From contig NZ_JAQGPL010000001.1 of NCBI RefSeq assembly GCF_028826105.1, positions 2,320,501-2,384,500 of the forward strand: a stretch of DNA of 64,000 bases, written 5' to 3'. The position numbers and the translations under genes were made by a program. Source of the stretch: Paenibacillus humicola. GTDB taxonomy: Bacteria > Bacillota > Bacilli > Paenibacillales > Paenibacillaceae. Shown here piece after piece: positions 18,514 to 27,044 of this stretch. The notes beneath the pieces are model-generated. The model saw only the letters and a program-made list of their open reading frames with translations, made no database searches and had not been told where the DNA came from. Numbering within the stretch: the first letter of the stretch is position 1; the number at the start of each line of letters is the position of its first letter.

Positions 18514-20001
18514 ATGTCTACACCTACTGGATTTATGGACTATAAACGCGAGCTGCCCGCCGACCGCGATCCGCTTGAGCGGATCAAGGATTGGGACGAA
18601 TTTCATAAACATTTCAGCGAAGATCAGCTGCGCACGCAGGGCGCCCGCTGCATGGATTGCGGAACTCCGTACTGTCATACCGGGATCGAAATGTACGGCT
18701 CGGTTTCGGGCTGCCCGGTCAACAACCTGATTCCCGAGTGGAACAATTTGATCTATCGCGGATTGTGGCGCGAAGCGCTCGACCGTTTGCATAAAACGAA
18801 CAATTTTCCCGAATTTACGGGACGGGTTTGTCCGGCTCCATGCGAGGGCTCGTGCACGGTAGGCCTGATCGGCGATCCGGTGACGATCAAGACGATCGAG
18901 CAGGCCATCATCGACAAAGGCTTCGAGGAAGGCTGGGTCGTGCCTGAGCCTCCCAAAATGCGTACCGGCAAGCGCGTGGCCGTCGTCGGCTCCGGCCCGG
19001 CCGGTCTCGCCTGCGCCGCCCAACTGAACAAGGCGGGTCATACGGTAACCGTATACGAGCGCGCCGACCGGATCGGCGGTTTGCTCACCTACGGCATCCC
19101 GACGATGAAGCTGGATAAGAAAGTTGTCCAGCGCCGCGTCGATCTGCTCGAAGCCGAGGGCGTTCAATTCGTCACCAATACGGAAATCGGCAAAGATATC
19201 GGGGCGCAGCAGCTCGTCGACGATTTCGATGCGGTTGTCCTTTGCGGCGGAGCGACGAAAGCGCGCGAGGTTCAAATCGAAGGCCGTGAGTTGAAAGGCA
19301 TCCATTTGGCCATGGATTACTTGAACGGAACGATCAAAAGCTACCTCGATTCGAATCTGGAAGACGGGAACTATATTTCGGCCAAAGACCAGAACGTCAT
19401 CGTCATCGGCGGAGGCGACACCGGAACGGACTGCGTGGCGACCGCGCTCCGTCACGGCTGCAAATCGATTACGCAGTTCGGTACGCATGCGAAAGCGCCG
19501 CTCGAACGCGATCCGGAGACCAACCCGTGGCCGCAGTTCCCGAACGTGTATACGCTGGATTATGCGCAGGAGGAAGCCCGCGCGTTGTACGGCTCCGATC
19601 CGCGTGCGTTTTCGGTCCTGACGAAGAAATTCGTCGGCGACGAGAACGGCAACGTGAAGGAACTGCACACGATCCAAATCGAGCGCTACGTCGATGCGGA
19701 AGGACGTAAAATCTACAAAGAAATTCCGGGCACCGAGCAAGTGTGGCCGGCGGATCTCGTGCTGATCGCCGTCGGTTTTGAAGGACCGGAAAACACGATT
19801 ATCGATCAGCTTGGCATTGCGCAGGACCGCCGCTCCAACGTAAAAGCGAAATACGGCGACTACCGGACGAGCGTCGACAAAGTATTTGCCGCCGGCGATA
19901 TGCGCCGCGGACAAAGCCTTGTCGTTTGGGCCATTAACGAAGGCCGCGAAGCGGCACGCGAGGCGGACCGCTTTCTGATGGGCTCCACGATGCTTCCGTA
20001 A
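18514..20001 (+). CDS. gltD: Glutamate synthase small subunit (NADPH-dependent)
   Basis: A 495-residue flavoprotein that feeds electrons from NADPH to the glutamate synthase large subunit. It has N-terminal iron-sulfur cysteine motifs ([28 protein letters not shown]), FAD-binding [22 protein letters not shown]-binding [14 protein letters not shown] and a C-terminal FAD motif [20 protein letters not shown]. Length and motifs are complete. The large subunit gltA/gltB is not adjacent: upstream is dfrA and downstream a small unknown gene, so the partner must be elsewhere or this is a homologous electron-transfer subunit serving another enzyme. Confidence 0.93.
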   Translation: MSTPTGFMDYKRELPADRDPLERIKDWDEFHKHFSEDQLRTQGARCMDCGTPYCHTGIEMYGSVSGCPVNNLIPEWNNLIYRGLWREALDRLHKTNNFPEFTGRVCPAPCEGSCTVGLIGDPVTIKTIEQAIIDKGFEEGWVVPEPPKMRTGKRVAVVGSGPAGLACAAQLNKAGHTVTVYERADRIGGLLTYGIPTMKLDKKVVQRRVDLLEAEGVQFVTNTEIGKDIGAQQLVDDFDAVVLCGGATKAREVQIEGRELKGIHLAMDYLNGTIKSYLDSNLEDGNYISAKDQNVIVIGGGDTGTDCVATALRHGCKSITQFGTHAKAPLERDPETNPWPQFPNVYTLDYAQEEARALYGSDPRAFSVLTKKFVGDENGNVKELHTIQIERYVDAEGRKIYKEIPGTEQVWPADLVLIAVGFEGPENTIIDQLGIAQDRRSNVKAKYGDYRTSVDKVFAAGDMRRGQSLVVWAINEGREAAREADRFLMGSTMLP

Positions 20002-20081
20002 TCATATTCGACTTTTTCAACTGCTTCACGGCATTAGCCGTTTCTTTATCGGACGCCAACAAACGCGGCCGAATGACTTTC

Positions 20082-20101
20082 AGCGCCTGCGGGCGCTTTT
20101 T
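20082..20101 (+). terminator. Intrinsic terminator after gltD
   Basis: AGCGCC-TGC-GGGCGCT followed by TTTTT makes a compact stem-loop about 80 nt after the gltD stop. Confidence 0.75.
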
Positions 20102-20223
20102 GTCGTTTTTGGCATTTTCATTGGATGACCTTGTGGACCCAAGCGGTTTGCCGTCTCAACAGGCGGCGAACGATGATAAGGATTTTACAGCTCCGGCTGT
20201 GTTCGAAGAAAGGGGAGAATCTC

Positions 20224-20544
20224 GTGATTCAATATGGAGCCGATCATACAACGGAGCTGTCATTTACCGCCTTCCACCCGCGCATCGAGCAGAGAGACGA
20301 ACAATGGGTCGATATCGAGCTGCGGATGGAGCTGGCCGAACAAACCCCCGTACCGGAGGGATTGACCGACCTGACGGCGCTCGTGATCTGCACGTCGGGA
20401 GGCGTCATTGCGCAAATCGTGCCGCTCGACGAAGGCTGCGACTGTGAATTTCAATTTACGGCGGGAGAGAAAGAGCAGATCCGCGCCTATATCGAAGGGC
20501 CGGAAGTCCAGGCCGCCATTGCCGGTCACTCCTCCACAAGCTGA
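20224..20544 (+). CDS. Small conserved-looking protein of unknown function
   Basis: A 106-residue acidic soluble protein with no signal peptide or membrane segment. Alternating hydrophobic/polar strands (TELSFTAFHPRIEQRDEQWVD, shown as part of a longer beta-rich run) and a DEGCDCEFQFTAGEKEQI segment with two cysteines suggest a small beta-rich domain. GGGGAG lies seven nt before the GTG at 20224, which supports translation. It stands between the gltD terminator and topB and is about 107 nt upstream of topB, so co-transcription with topB is possible. The family was not recognised. Confidence 0.7.
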   Translation: MIQYGADHTTELSFTAFHPRIEQRDEQWVDIELRMELAEQTPVPEGLTDLTALVICTSGGVIAQIVPLDEGCDCEFQFTAGEKEQIRAYIEGPEVQAAIAGHSSTS

Positions 20545-20650
20545 GGAGCGGTATGGTAGACTTATAGCAAGAGCAGACGAAACGGGTCATGACCCAAGAA
20601 CTGCTGCGGATCAGTCGTATTCGCGTCATGCGACATTCGGAGGGGAAACA

Positions 20651-22975
20651 TTGAAGACGTTAATTGTTGCCGAGAAGCCGGACATGGGCCGGACGATTGC
20701 GGCCGCGATCGAGCCGAAAGCCCAAAATAAGCGCACTTATTTGGAGGGCGAACGGTATATCATCACGTGGGCGATCGGCCATTTGATCGGACTGGCCGAG
20801 CCGGATCATTACGACGCGCGGTACAAACGTTGGAACGACGCCGATTTGCCGATTATACCGGACAGGTTCAAGCTGTGGCCGAACCCGCGCACGAAGGATC
20901 AGCTGAAGACGATCGGCGAGCTCGCCAAGCGGTGCTCCCGGCTTGTCAATGCCTGCGATGCCGGACGCGAAGGCCAGCTGATCTTCCATTTTATCCGGCA
21001 ATATTTGAATCTGAAGCAGCCGGTCGACCGGCTGTGGATATCCGATTTGACGCCGGAGACGATCCGGCGAGGGTTCGGCTTGCTGCGAAGCGACCGGGAA
21101 TACGAGCCGCTGACGCGCGCGGCCCGGGCCCGCAGCGAAGCGGATTGGCTGATCGGCATGAACGCCTCGCGCGCATTTACGATTCGTCACCGGGAGCTGC
21201 TGTCGGTCGGCCGCGTGCAAACCCCGGTGCTGGCGCTGCTGTATGACAAGCATCGGGAAATCGCCGCGTTTACGAGCGAGACGTTTTTCGTCGTACAAGC
21301 CGCTTTCGCTCAGCCGAAGGCCGCTTATAAAGGGATATGGGTCGGAGACCGGATCACCGAGCGGGAAAAAGCCGAATCGCTGGCCGCAAAGGTTAAAGGG
21401 AAGCCGGGCAGGATCGTGAGCTTTGAAACGAACGAAACGAAAGAATATCCGTTCCGTCTGTACGATCTGACGCTGCTGCAGCGTGAAGCAAACGGCAGGT
21501 TCGGCTACCCGGCCAAAAAAACGCTCGATATCGCGCAGGCGCTTTACGAGAAGCATAAGCTCATTACATATCCGCGTACCAGCTCCAACTATGTGACGGA
21601 AGAAAACATCCCGGTGATGGGCAGCGTGCTGAATATGCTGAAGCAAACGGAATATGCCGAGCTGGTTGAAGGCGCGGACCGCGGCAGAGTCCATAAAGGG
21701 AACAGAGCCGTCTGCAATCCGGCGAGAGTGGAGGACCACCACGCGATTTTGCCGACGCCGAAAAAGCCCGGCGCGCTCAGCGCCGAGGAACGCAATTTGT
21801 ACGATATGATCGTCCGGCGATTCTTGTCCCACTATTATCCCCCTGCGGTATATCGCAATCACGAGGTGATGACCGAGGTGGAGGGAGAGACGTTTCGGAC
21901 GCGGGCGAAAGAGCAGCTCGACCCGGGCTGGCGGGTTGTGCTGAGCAAGGACGAAGGCGAAAGCTCCGCCCGGAAAAACGCCAGAAAGAAAAACGACGAT
22001 CCGGCCGATGACGCCGCCGACGAGCTGCTGACGACCGACAAGCCGTTTACCGTCGATGCCGGCCAGCCGGTGCGGTGCGAGGATGCTGAGGCGCTCGAGA
22101 AGGCGACCCAACCGCCGAAGCCGTATACCGAGGGCACGCTGCTCAAGGCGATGGAGAGCGCAGGCAAATCGATTGAGGTCGAGGAGCTTCGCGACGCAAT
22201 GAAGGAAACGGGGCTCGGAACGCCGGCCACCCGCGCAGCTACGATTGAACGTTTGAAGCAGGTCGGCTATATCAAGCCTTCCGGCAAACGGCTCGATATT
22301 ACGGCGAAAGGGTGTGCGGCCATCGAGCTGATCCGCGGAGCGGGCGTCGAGCTGTTGGCTTCTCCCGAGATGACCGGACGCTGGGAGCAGCGGCTGCACC
22401 AAATTTCAAAAGGCGAGGCTTCGGACGAGTCCTTCATGGAAAAGGTGAAGCAGTTCGCCGAGCTGATCGTGCAGAAGGTGCGGCTGCAGCGCCCGGCCGA
22501 CTCGAGTCTGTTTGCGTCGGCGAAGGAACCCGGTACGAAGCAGCGGACCAAAGGGTCCGGACGCAAAGCGCGAGCCTCGACCGGAACGGGAAGTCGGGGA
22601 GGCTTGAAGCGGACGAGCAGCCGTACGGAGCTATCGGAGCGGGCGGCGGGCACCGGGCCGAAGGCGGCGGTTCGGACAGCCGATGCCGAGGCGCCGCGGG
22701 TTATCGCGCCGTGTCCCCGGCCCGGCTGCGGCGGCAGTCTGGTCGAAGGCAAGCGCGGCTACGGCTGCTTGCGATTTCGCGAAGGGTGCACCTTCGTCAT
22801 TTGGAAGGAGCAGCAGGGGCGAAAAGTGACGTCCGCCATGGCCAAGTCGCTCGCGGTGAAAGGGGAGACGCGCAAAATGTCCGTCAAGTCGGCGGACGGG
22901 TCCGCCTCATCCGGCAAGCTGATTTTAACCGATCCGTCGAAAGGAACCGTGCGGTTCGTCCATACGTCCTCATAA
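20651..22975 (+). CDS. topB: DNA topoisomerase III
   Basis: A 774-residue type IA topoisomerase that decatenates DNA. The TOPRIM domain starts at the N-terminus (LIVAEKPDMGRTIAAAI, with the acidic DAGREGQLI triad region), and the catalytic tyrosine lies in LITYPRTSSNYV near residue 310. After the toroidal core comes a basic Lys/Arg/Ser-rich linker and one zinc-ribbon-like repeat with CPRPGCGG and GYGCLRFREGC. The TTG start has AGGGG upstream. The C-terminal zinc module is typical of Firmicute TopB. A large perfect inverted repeat follows the stop. Confidence 0.96.
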   Translation: MKTLIVAEKPDMGRTIAAAIEPKAQNKRTYLEGERYIITWAIGHLIGLAEPDHYDARYKRWNDADLPIIPDRFKLWPNPRTKDQLKTIGELAKRCSRLVNACDAGREGQLIFHFIRQYLNLKQPVDRLWISDLTPETIRRGFGLLRSDREYEPLTRAARARSEADWLIGMNASRAFTIRHRELLSVGRVQTPVLALLYDKHREIAAFTSETFFVVQAAFAQPKAAYKGIWVGDRITEREKAESLAAKVKGKPGRIVSFETNETKEYPFRLYDLTLLQREANGRFGYPAKKTLDIAQALYEKHKLITYPRTSSNYVTEENIPVMGSVLNMLKQTEYAELVEGADRGRVHKGNRAVCNPARVEDHHAILPTPKKPGALSAEERNLYDMIVRRFLSHYYPPAVYRNHEVMTEVEGETFRTRAKEQLDPGWRVVLSKDEGESSARKNARKKNDDPADDAADELLTTDKPFTVDAGQPVRCEDAEALEKATQPPKPYTEGTLLKAMESAGKSIEVEELRDAMKETGLGTPATRAATIERLKQVGYIKPSGKRLDITAKGCAAIELIRGAGVELLASPEMTGRWEQRLHQISKGEASDESFMEKVKQFAELIVQKVRLQRPADSSLFASAKEPGTKQRTKGSGRKARASTGTGSRGGLKRTSSRTELSERAAGTGPKAAVRTADAEAPRVIAPCPRPGCGGSLVEGKRGYGCLRFREGCTFVIWKEQQGRKVTSAMAKSLAVKGETRKMSVKSADGSASSGKLILTDPSKGTVRFVHTSS

Positions 22976-23008
22976 CGGGTTTAAGACCGTCAAACGGGTC
23001 ACAACAAA

Positions 23009-23054
23009 CAGGCTTGCTATTCATGGTCGAACATGGCCATGAATAGCAAGCCTG
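23009..23054. repeat. 18-bp perfect inverted repeat downstream of topB
   Basis: CAGGCTTGCTATTCATGG (23009-23026) is perfectly complementary to 23037-23054, with a 10-nt loop. There is no T-run, so it may be a Rho-dependent or processing hairpin, or an extragenic palindrome, rather than a standard terminator. Confidence 0.8.
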
Positions 23055-23136
23055 CCTCGGCTTCCGGCAATAAGATGCGGAACACCCTGACCGGAACGCG
23101 AGAAAAACCGTTGTCTGTAAGCTCTGCAATGCCGTT

Positions 23137-23895
23137 CTATCCTTGACCGGACCGGCGCCGGACGTAGTCGCTGATATTCGGAGGAACATCCTTTAAATCG
23201 GAAAGCGTCAAGAACGCGCCTTGCGGCGGCACGTTAATGTTGACTATGTTATAAGCCCATTCTTCTTCGCTCTTCATATGAATGGCGTTGATCCCCGCTG
23301 TGAGCGCAGGCAGGACGTCGGTGCGAATCGAGTTGCCGATCATCCATGTCGAACTGCGGGGAAAGCCGCCCTCCGTCAAGATCCTCTCCATCGCTTCAAG
23401 GTTTTTATGCGGCCGTACATAAATTCGCGTGCCGAAATAACGCTCGAGCCGCATTAGCTTAATTTTTCGCTGTTGAATGAGCAGCTCCCCGCCCGTGTAT
23501 AAGTGCAGGTCGTGCCCTTGCTCCGACAGCTTGTTGAGCGTTTCCTCCATATTCGGATACGGCTCCACTTCATGCTCGTACACGCTTCGCCCAAGCTTCC
23601 AGAGCAAATCCTCCTCGACAGCCGAACGGGCCCGGCCCGTCAAATCGGAGAAATACCGATAAGATTCCACAAAAGATTGAGGAAAATGATCGCTTGCAAA
23701 TCCGATGACCTGGACGCCGGCAATATCGATTTCCGTCTGCTTGTCCCTGATCGTATCCGGGGAGATGCCGCAGCCGCCAAACCAGGAAGCCATTGCATCG
23801 ATAAATTGATTGATGACCAGATAAAAATAACGGTTGCAGTAAATTAATGTATCGTCCAAATCGAACAATATCGTTTGTTTATTCTCTTGTGTCAT
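23137..23895 (-). CDS. HAD-superfamily phosphohydrolase
   Basis: A 252-residue haloacid-dehalogenase-type hydrolase. Motif I is LFDLDDTLIY with the nucleophile Asp and acid/base Asp, motif II is HLYTGGE, motif III is the lysine in VRPHKNLEAM, and motif IV is WMIGNSIRTDVLPA. The insertion between motifs I and II (FYLVINQFIDAMASWF and following helices) is a helical C1-type cap. The phosphatase substrate cannot be inferred. The gene is transcribed alone, convergent with topB, with AGAAGGGG upstream of its ATG. Confidence 0.88.
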   Translation of the reverse strand: MTQENKQTILFDLDDTLIYCNRYFYLVINQFIDAMASWFGGCGISPDTIRDKQTEIDIAGVQVIGFASDHFPQSFVESYRYFSDLTGRARSAVEEDLLWKLGRSVYEHEVEPYPNMEETLNKLSEQGHDLHLYTGGELLIQQRKIKLMRLERYFGTRIYVRPHKNLEAMERILTEGGFPRSSTWMIGNSIRTDVLPALTAGINAIHMKSEEEWAYNIVNINVPPQGAFLTLSDLKDVPPNISDYVRRRSGQG

Positions 23896-24010
23896 CCGTA
23901 TGGCCCCTTCTCAGTAATTCCGTATAACCAATCTACTCCATTCTATGAAGAAACGTCAAATCGCATACGGACCGATGATTTAACAAATACTGTAACCGGA
24001 GGTGAGAGCG

Positions 24011-24148
24011 ATGCCATGGAATAAAGCGGACGAGAAGGAGAACAAATCGAACGAATCGAGCGTCAGGGAAGAAGCGAGAACGCCGGACAGCCGAAAAATA
24101 GCCGAACGGCCGGCCAGCCTGGACGGTGTAAATAAGGAAAAGCCATGA
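24011..24148 (+). CDS. Small hydrophilic protein, 45 aa
   Basis: A strong site GGAGGTGAG is placed directly ahead of ATG 24011, and a 45-residue, highly charged, Trp-containing peptide follows (MPWNKADEKENKSNESS at its start). It has no hydrophobic core and is likely disordered, like the small acid or spore-associated proteins common in Bacilli, but no family was recognised. The ribosome site is the main evidence. It is divergent from the HAD gene and convergent with the 73-residue gene. Confidence 0.5.
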   Translation: MPWNKADEKENKSNESSVREEARTPDSRKIAERPASLDGVNKEKP

Positions 24149-24162
24149 TCGGATAACGCTTC

Positions 24163-24208
24163 AAAATAAACGCGCCCCGCTCCGCGTCCGAGCGGATGCG
24201 AGGCGCGC
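24163..24208 (-). terminator. Intrinsic terminator for the 73-aa gene
   Basis: On the minus strand a CGCGCCTCGC/CGGGGCGCG-rich stem with one bulge is followed by a T-rich TTTATTTTG tail. Confidence 0.7.
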
Positions 24209-24240
24209 GGCGAAGCGGCAACGCCGGACTCCGGGCGGCT

Positions 24241-24462
24241 TCAGGCATATTTTAGCTTTTTGGCGTTCAAATCCCGCTTGATGAATGCGATCCGTTTGCG
24301 CACGTAGAAATCATAGCTCTCGCCTTTCAAATCGCGAGGCGTGATCACCTCCCCCGCCGTATTGTCGATAATGGTGAGCGTGCCGTCGGCATAAAACTTG
24401 AACGTCAAGTCCCGAAACGGCCGGTGCTTCTCGATAAAACGGTAGTTTTCACAGTTGCGCAT
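24241..24462 (-). CDS. Small protein of unknown function under LexA-like operators
   Basis: A 73-residue basic cytosolic protein. The first half contains FRDLTFKFYADGTLTIIDN, a beta-rich stretch, and the second half is a charged helix (YVRKRIAFIKRDLNAKKLKY). AAAAGGAGG lies close upstream of ATG, and a clear promoter is overlapped by two LexA-box-like palindromes. The gene is therefore likely damage-inducible. It does not resemble YneA, which has a membrane segment and LysM, and it is not a recognised SOS protein. A terminator follows. The promoter is shared territory with the divergent ABC ATPase gene. Confidence 0.75.
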   Translation of the reverse strand: MRNCENYRFIEKHRPFRDLTFKFYADGTLTIIDNTAGEVITPRDLKGESYDFYVRKRIAFIKRDLNAKKLKYA

Positions 24463-24495
24463 ATGATCAACCTCCTTTTTGAAAAGACGAGAGAA

Positions 24496-24515
24496 AACAG
24501 AACGTTTGTTCTGTT
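24496..24515. promoter_or_regulatory. LexA-like operator, downstream site
   Basis: AACAGAAC-GTTT-GTTCTGTT is a perfect 8+8 inverted repeat containing GAAC-N4-GTTC, the core of the Firmicute SOS box. It covers the predicted transcription start of the 73-aa gene. Confidence 0.55.
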
Positions 24516-24518
24516 TTG

Positions 24519-24524
24519 ATTATA
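24519..24524 (-). promoter_or_regulatory. -10 box of the 73-aa gene
   Basis: A perfect TATAAT on the minus strand. The -35 region is weak (TTTCCA-like). The -10 box lies between two LexA-like palindromes. Confidence 0.6.
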
Positions 24525-24525
24525 C

Positions 24526-24539
24526 CAAACATTTGTTCG
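24526..24539. promoter_or_regulatory. LexA-like operator, upstream site
   Basis: On the minus strand this reads CGAACAAATGTTTG, which fits the B. subtilis LexA box CGAAC-RNRY-GTTYC except for the last base. It lies between the -35 and -10 elements. Confidence 0.6.
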
Positions 24540-24614
24540 GATGGAAACTATTTTTTGTTTCCCGTAAACTAGATAAATAGAATTGACTTTCCGATGGTTA
24601 AAGGAGCGCCTGTC

Positions 24615-25340
24615 ATGATAAAAGTCATCAATTTGTCGAAGCGAATTCCGGGCGGTCCGGAGGTGCTGTCGGCCATATCGCTGGATATACAGCCTGGCGA
24701 ATTCATTGCCGTCAAGGGAGCGAGCGGAAGCGGCAAGTCGATGCTGCTGAAATGTTTGGCTTTGCGGGAGAAATGGAGCGGCGGCTCCTATATGGTGGAT
24801 GGCGTCGATATATTGAACAAAGGATTGTCCGGCTTGATGAAAATCCGCCGGGAAATCGCTTACCTCGAAGAAAAACCGATTCTGTACCCGAACCGAACGG
24901 CCCTGAAAAACGTTTTGATCGGTGCCGCCTACCAGACGCCGATTTTTCGCAGAATTACCGGTATGGTGCGGAGTGACGATTACATGGGCGCGATGGACGT
25001 CATCGAGAAAATGGGGCTGCTCGACAAAGCGCACATGAAAGCGGAAAAGCTGAGCGGCGGCGAACGGCAGCGCGTCGCGGTGGCAAGGGCGATCGTGCAT
25101 GGCGCCAATACGCTGCTGGCGGACGAGCCGGTATCGGGCCTCGATCCCCATACGGCCGAGCGGGTACTGACCGACCTGAAGCAGATGTGCCGGACGCAGA
25201 ACATATCCGTGGTCGCCGTGCTTCATCAGGGCGATTGGGCGGAGCGCTTCTCCGACCGCATTGTCGGGCTTAACGCCGGAAGGCTGGTGCTCGATATCCG
25301 GGGACGCAGAATGACCGAACGGGAGAAAATGCTGCTGTAA
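24615..25340 (+). CDS. ABC transporter ATP-binding protein without adjacent permease
   Basis: A 241-residue nucleotide-binding subunit with Walker A GASGSGKS, Q-loop region, signature LSGGERQRVAVARAI, Walker B TLLADEPVSGLDP and the switch histidine in VAVLHQGDWAERF. The pattern is closest to PhnC/LolD-type ATPases. No permease or binding protein is encoded next to it, so the partner is elsewhere. AAAGGAG is correctly spaced for ATG 24615. The DNA upstream holds two LexA-like boxes and the divergent promoter of the 73-aa gene, so this gene may also respond to DNA damage. Confidence 0.88.
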   Translation: MIKVINLSKRIPGGPEVLSAISLDIQPGEFIAVKGASGSGKSMLLKCLALREKWSGGSYMVDGVDILNKGLSGLMKIRREIAYLEEKPILYPNRTALKNVLIGAAYQTPIFRRITGMVRSDDYMGAMDVIEKMGLLDKAHMKAEKLSGGERQRVAVARAIVHGANTLLADEPVSGLDPHTAERVLTDLKQMCRTQNISVVAVLHQGDWAERFSDRIVGLNAGRLVLDIRGRRMTEREKMLL

Positions 25341-25462
25341 CCGGGCTTAATGCCTGAATCGAATCGGTTACGAGGGCGCTTACAAAGCGACATATCTGGA
25401 AAAGGGAGCAAGCCGCCGGCATACAATGGAGCATCAACCTATAACAGGCAGGTGTCTAGGGC

Positions 25463-26074
25463 ATGGCTTTTCAATTCCCGGCGGTCGTTCACGCCTCCAG
25501 AATCACGTTTCCGAAAGCGGAGCTCTGGGTTCCCGTCATCAGCGGTCTGCACAATGCGGCCGCGCGCAACGCCATCAACGAAGCGATCCGAGCCGCCGTC
25601 CGCGAGCTGGTCGCCGGACAAGGGTCGCTGGACGATCCCCGTGCCGAAATGCAGGGTTGGTTCGAAATCAAAAACAATCAAAAAGGGATTCTCAGCCTGT
25701 CGCTGTTTAATTATGCGTATACGGGCGGAGCCCACGGCCTCACACTGCAGCAATCGCTGACTTTCGATATGGGCAGCGGCAAATCGTATACGCTGCCGGA
25801 GCTGTTCAAGCCGGGCAGCCCTTACGTCAGGCGGCTGTCCGATCTGATCAAACTGCAAATTCAAGCCCGCCAAATCGCAACCATCGAGCCATTCGAGTCC
25901 ATACGGCCGGATCAGCCTTTTTATATCGCCGACCGGTCGCTGGTCGTTTATTTCGCGCTCTACGAGCTTGCGCCATATGCATTCGGTTTTCCTTATTTTC
26001 CGATTTCGGTTTACGACCTGACGGATATCATCAATCCGAACGGTCCTCTCGCGCCTATGACCGTTAACGACTAA
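25463..26074 (+). CDS. DUF3298/DUF4163-like protein without signal peptide
   Basis: A 203-residue protein with the features of the DUF3298-type fold seen in RsiV-like and peptidoglycan-associated proteins: the turn YAYTGGAHG in the middle, the strand FDMGSGKSYTLPELFKPGS and a C-terminal beta strand LVVYFALYELAPYAFG before PISVYDL. Homologues are usually exported or membrane-anchored, but no signal peptide or membrane segment is visible here, so it appears to be cytosolic or the export signal is unusual. The function of the domain is not firmly known. It lies between the ABC ATPase and the tethered receiver gene. Confidence 0.75.
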   Translation: MAFQFPAVVHASRITFPKAELWVPVISGLHNAAARNAINEAIRAAVRELVAGQGSLDDPRAEMQGWFEIKNNQKGILSLSLFNYAYTGGAHGLTLQQSLTFDMGSGKSYTLPELFKPGSPYVRRLSDLIKLQIQARQIATIEPFESIRPDQPFYIADRSLVVYFALYELAPYAFGFPYFPISVYDLTDIINPNGPLAPMTVND

Positions 26075-26154
26075 TCGGCATGCCGCAGGGAGCAGGCGAG
26101 CCTGCCCGCGGACGCCGGCAGGGCGGTCCGGACAACATGAAGGAGCGCTCTAAG

Positions 26155-26721
26155 ATGATCGTTGGAATCGCAATACTCGTTTTAATTGCCTTCACCGCCG
26201 TGTTGTTCCTCCGCGGCAGGCTGAGCCGTCGAACAGCGGGAACGACACGCCCGCAGCCGCAGGCTTTCATCCCGGAGCGGCAGCCCGGGCCCGCAGCCGA
26301 TGCCGGCGCGCCGCCGCCTGAGCCGGCGTCCAAGCCGGATCCGGCGCAAAAAGGCGCGCTGCCCTGCGGCGTCCTGATCGCCGACGACCAGCGGGCGATC
26401 CGGATGCTGCTGCGGGAGCTGCTCGAGCTCGGCGGGCTGACGGTATATGAAGCTTCCAACGGCCGTTCGGCGATCGAGCAGGCCCGCAATAAGGGGATCG
26501 GTTTTATTCTGCTCGATCTGAAAATGCCGGATATGGACGGAATCGAGGTGTTGGAGGCGATCCGCGCGTTCCGTCCCGACGTGAAGGTTGCCATGATTAC
26601 GGCCAGCAGCGATCCGGACAAGCAGGAAGCCGCCAATCGGCTCGGCGTACGCGCTTTTTTTACGAAGCCGTTTGATATCGAATACGTAAAATCGTTTGTG
26701 ATTTCCGAATTGGGCGGTTGA
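26155..26721 (+). CDS. Membrane-tethered single-domain response regulator
   Basis: A 188-residue protein: an N-terminal membrane helix (IVGIAILVLIAFTAVLFL, residues 2-19), a Pro/Ala-rich linker to about 70, then one complete receiver domain with no output domain. All receiver catalytic residues are present: the acidic pair in LIADDQRAIR, the phospho-acceptor Asp in LLDLKMPDMDG, the Thr in AMITASSD and the Lys in FFTKPFD. It is Spo0F-like in having only a receiver, but membrane anchoring is unusual. AAGGAG lies nine nt before ATG 26155; ATGs at 26080 and 26137 lack a good site. No kinase is adjacent. Confidence 0.85.
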   Translation: MIVGIAILVLIAFTAVLFLRGRLSRRTAGTTRPQPQAFIPERQPGPAADAGAPPPEPASKPDPAQKGALPCGVLIADDQRAIRMLLRELLELGGLTVYEASNGRSAIEQARNKGIGFILLDLKMPDMDGIEVLEAIRAFRPDVKVAMITASSDPDKQEAANRLGVRAFFTKPFDIEYVKSFVISELGG

Positions 26722-26753
26722 ACGATACATCCAAGAGGAGGCACCGAGATCAT

Positions 26754-27044
26754 ATGAAGCCCGTTCAATGGATTGGAGCCGCCGTTCATCTGCTGCTCGG
26801 TCTTGTTTTTCCGTACGTGCTGGGCGGAACGGTTGTCCTGACGTATGGATTGATGTCCCCTTCCACGGCAAAGCAGAAGCTGGCAGGCGCCCTTATCGCC
26901 ATTGTCTACGTCGCGATGATTACCGCGGTCAACGTTATGGTGCTCAAATACTTGCCCCGCAAAAGCAAAATCAATTCGGCCGTCATCCATGCCGCGCTTT
27001 TTGCCGCAGGGGCTGCCGTCATGTTTGCGGCGCTGCGCCGCTAG
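26754..27044 (+). CDS. Small integral membrane protein of unknown function
   Basis: A 96-residue protein with three hydrophobic helices: VQWIGAAVHLLLGLVFPYVL, LAGALIAIVYVAMITAVNVMV (approximately) and a C-terminal AALFAAGAAVMFAAL segment, with basic residues between the second and third helices. GAGGAGG lies 12 nt before ATG. It follows the tethered receiver gene by 32 nt and may be in its operon, so a role connected with the membrane receiver is possible but unproven. The family was not recognised. Confidence 0.72.
   Translation: MKPVQWIGAAVHLLLGLVFPYVLGGTVVLTYGLMSPSTAKQKLAGALIAIVYVAMITAVNVMVLKYLPRKSKINSAVIHAALFAAGAAVMFAALRR

Noticed and set aside
20660-22402. Long minus-strand frame antisense to topB
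   Set aside because: No recognisable motifs and no ribosome site; the plus-strand topoisomerase III is certain.
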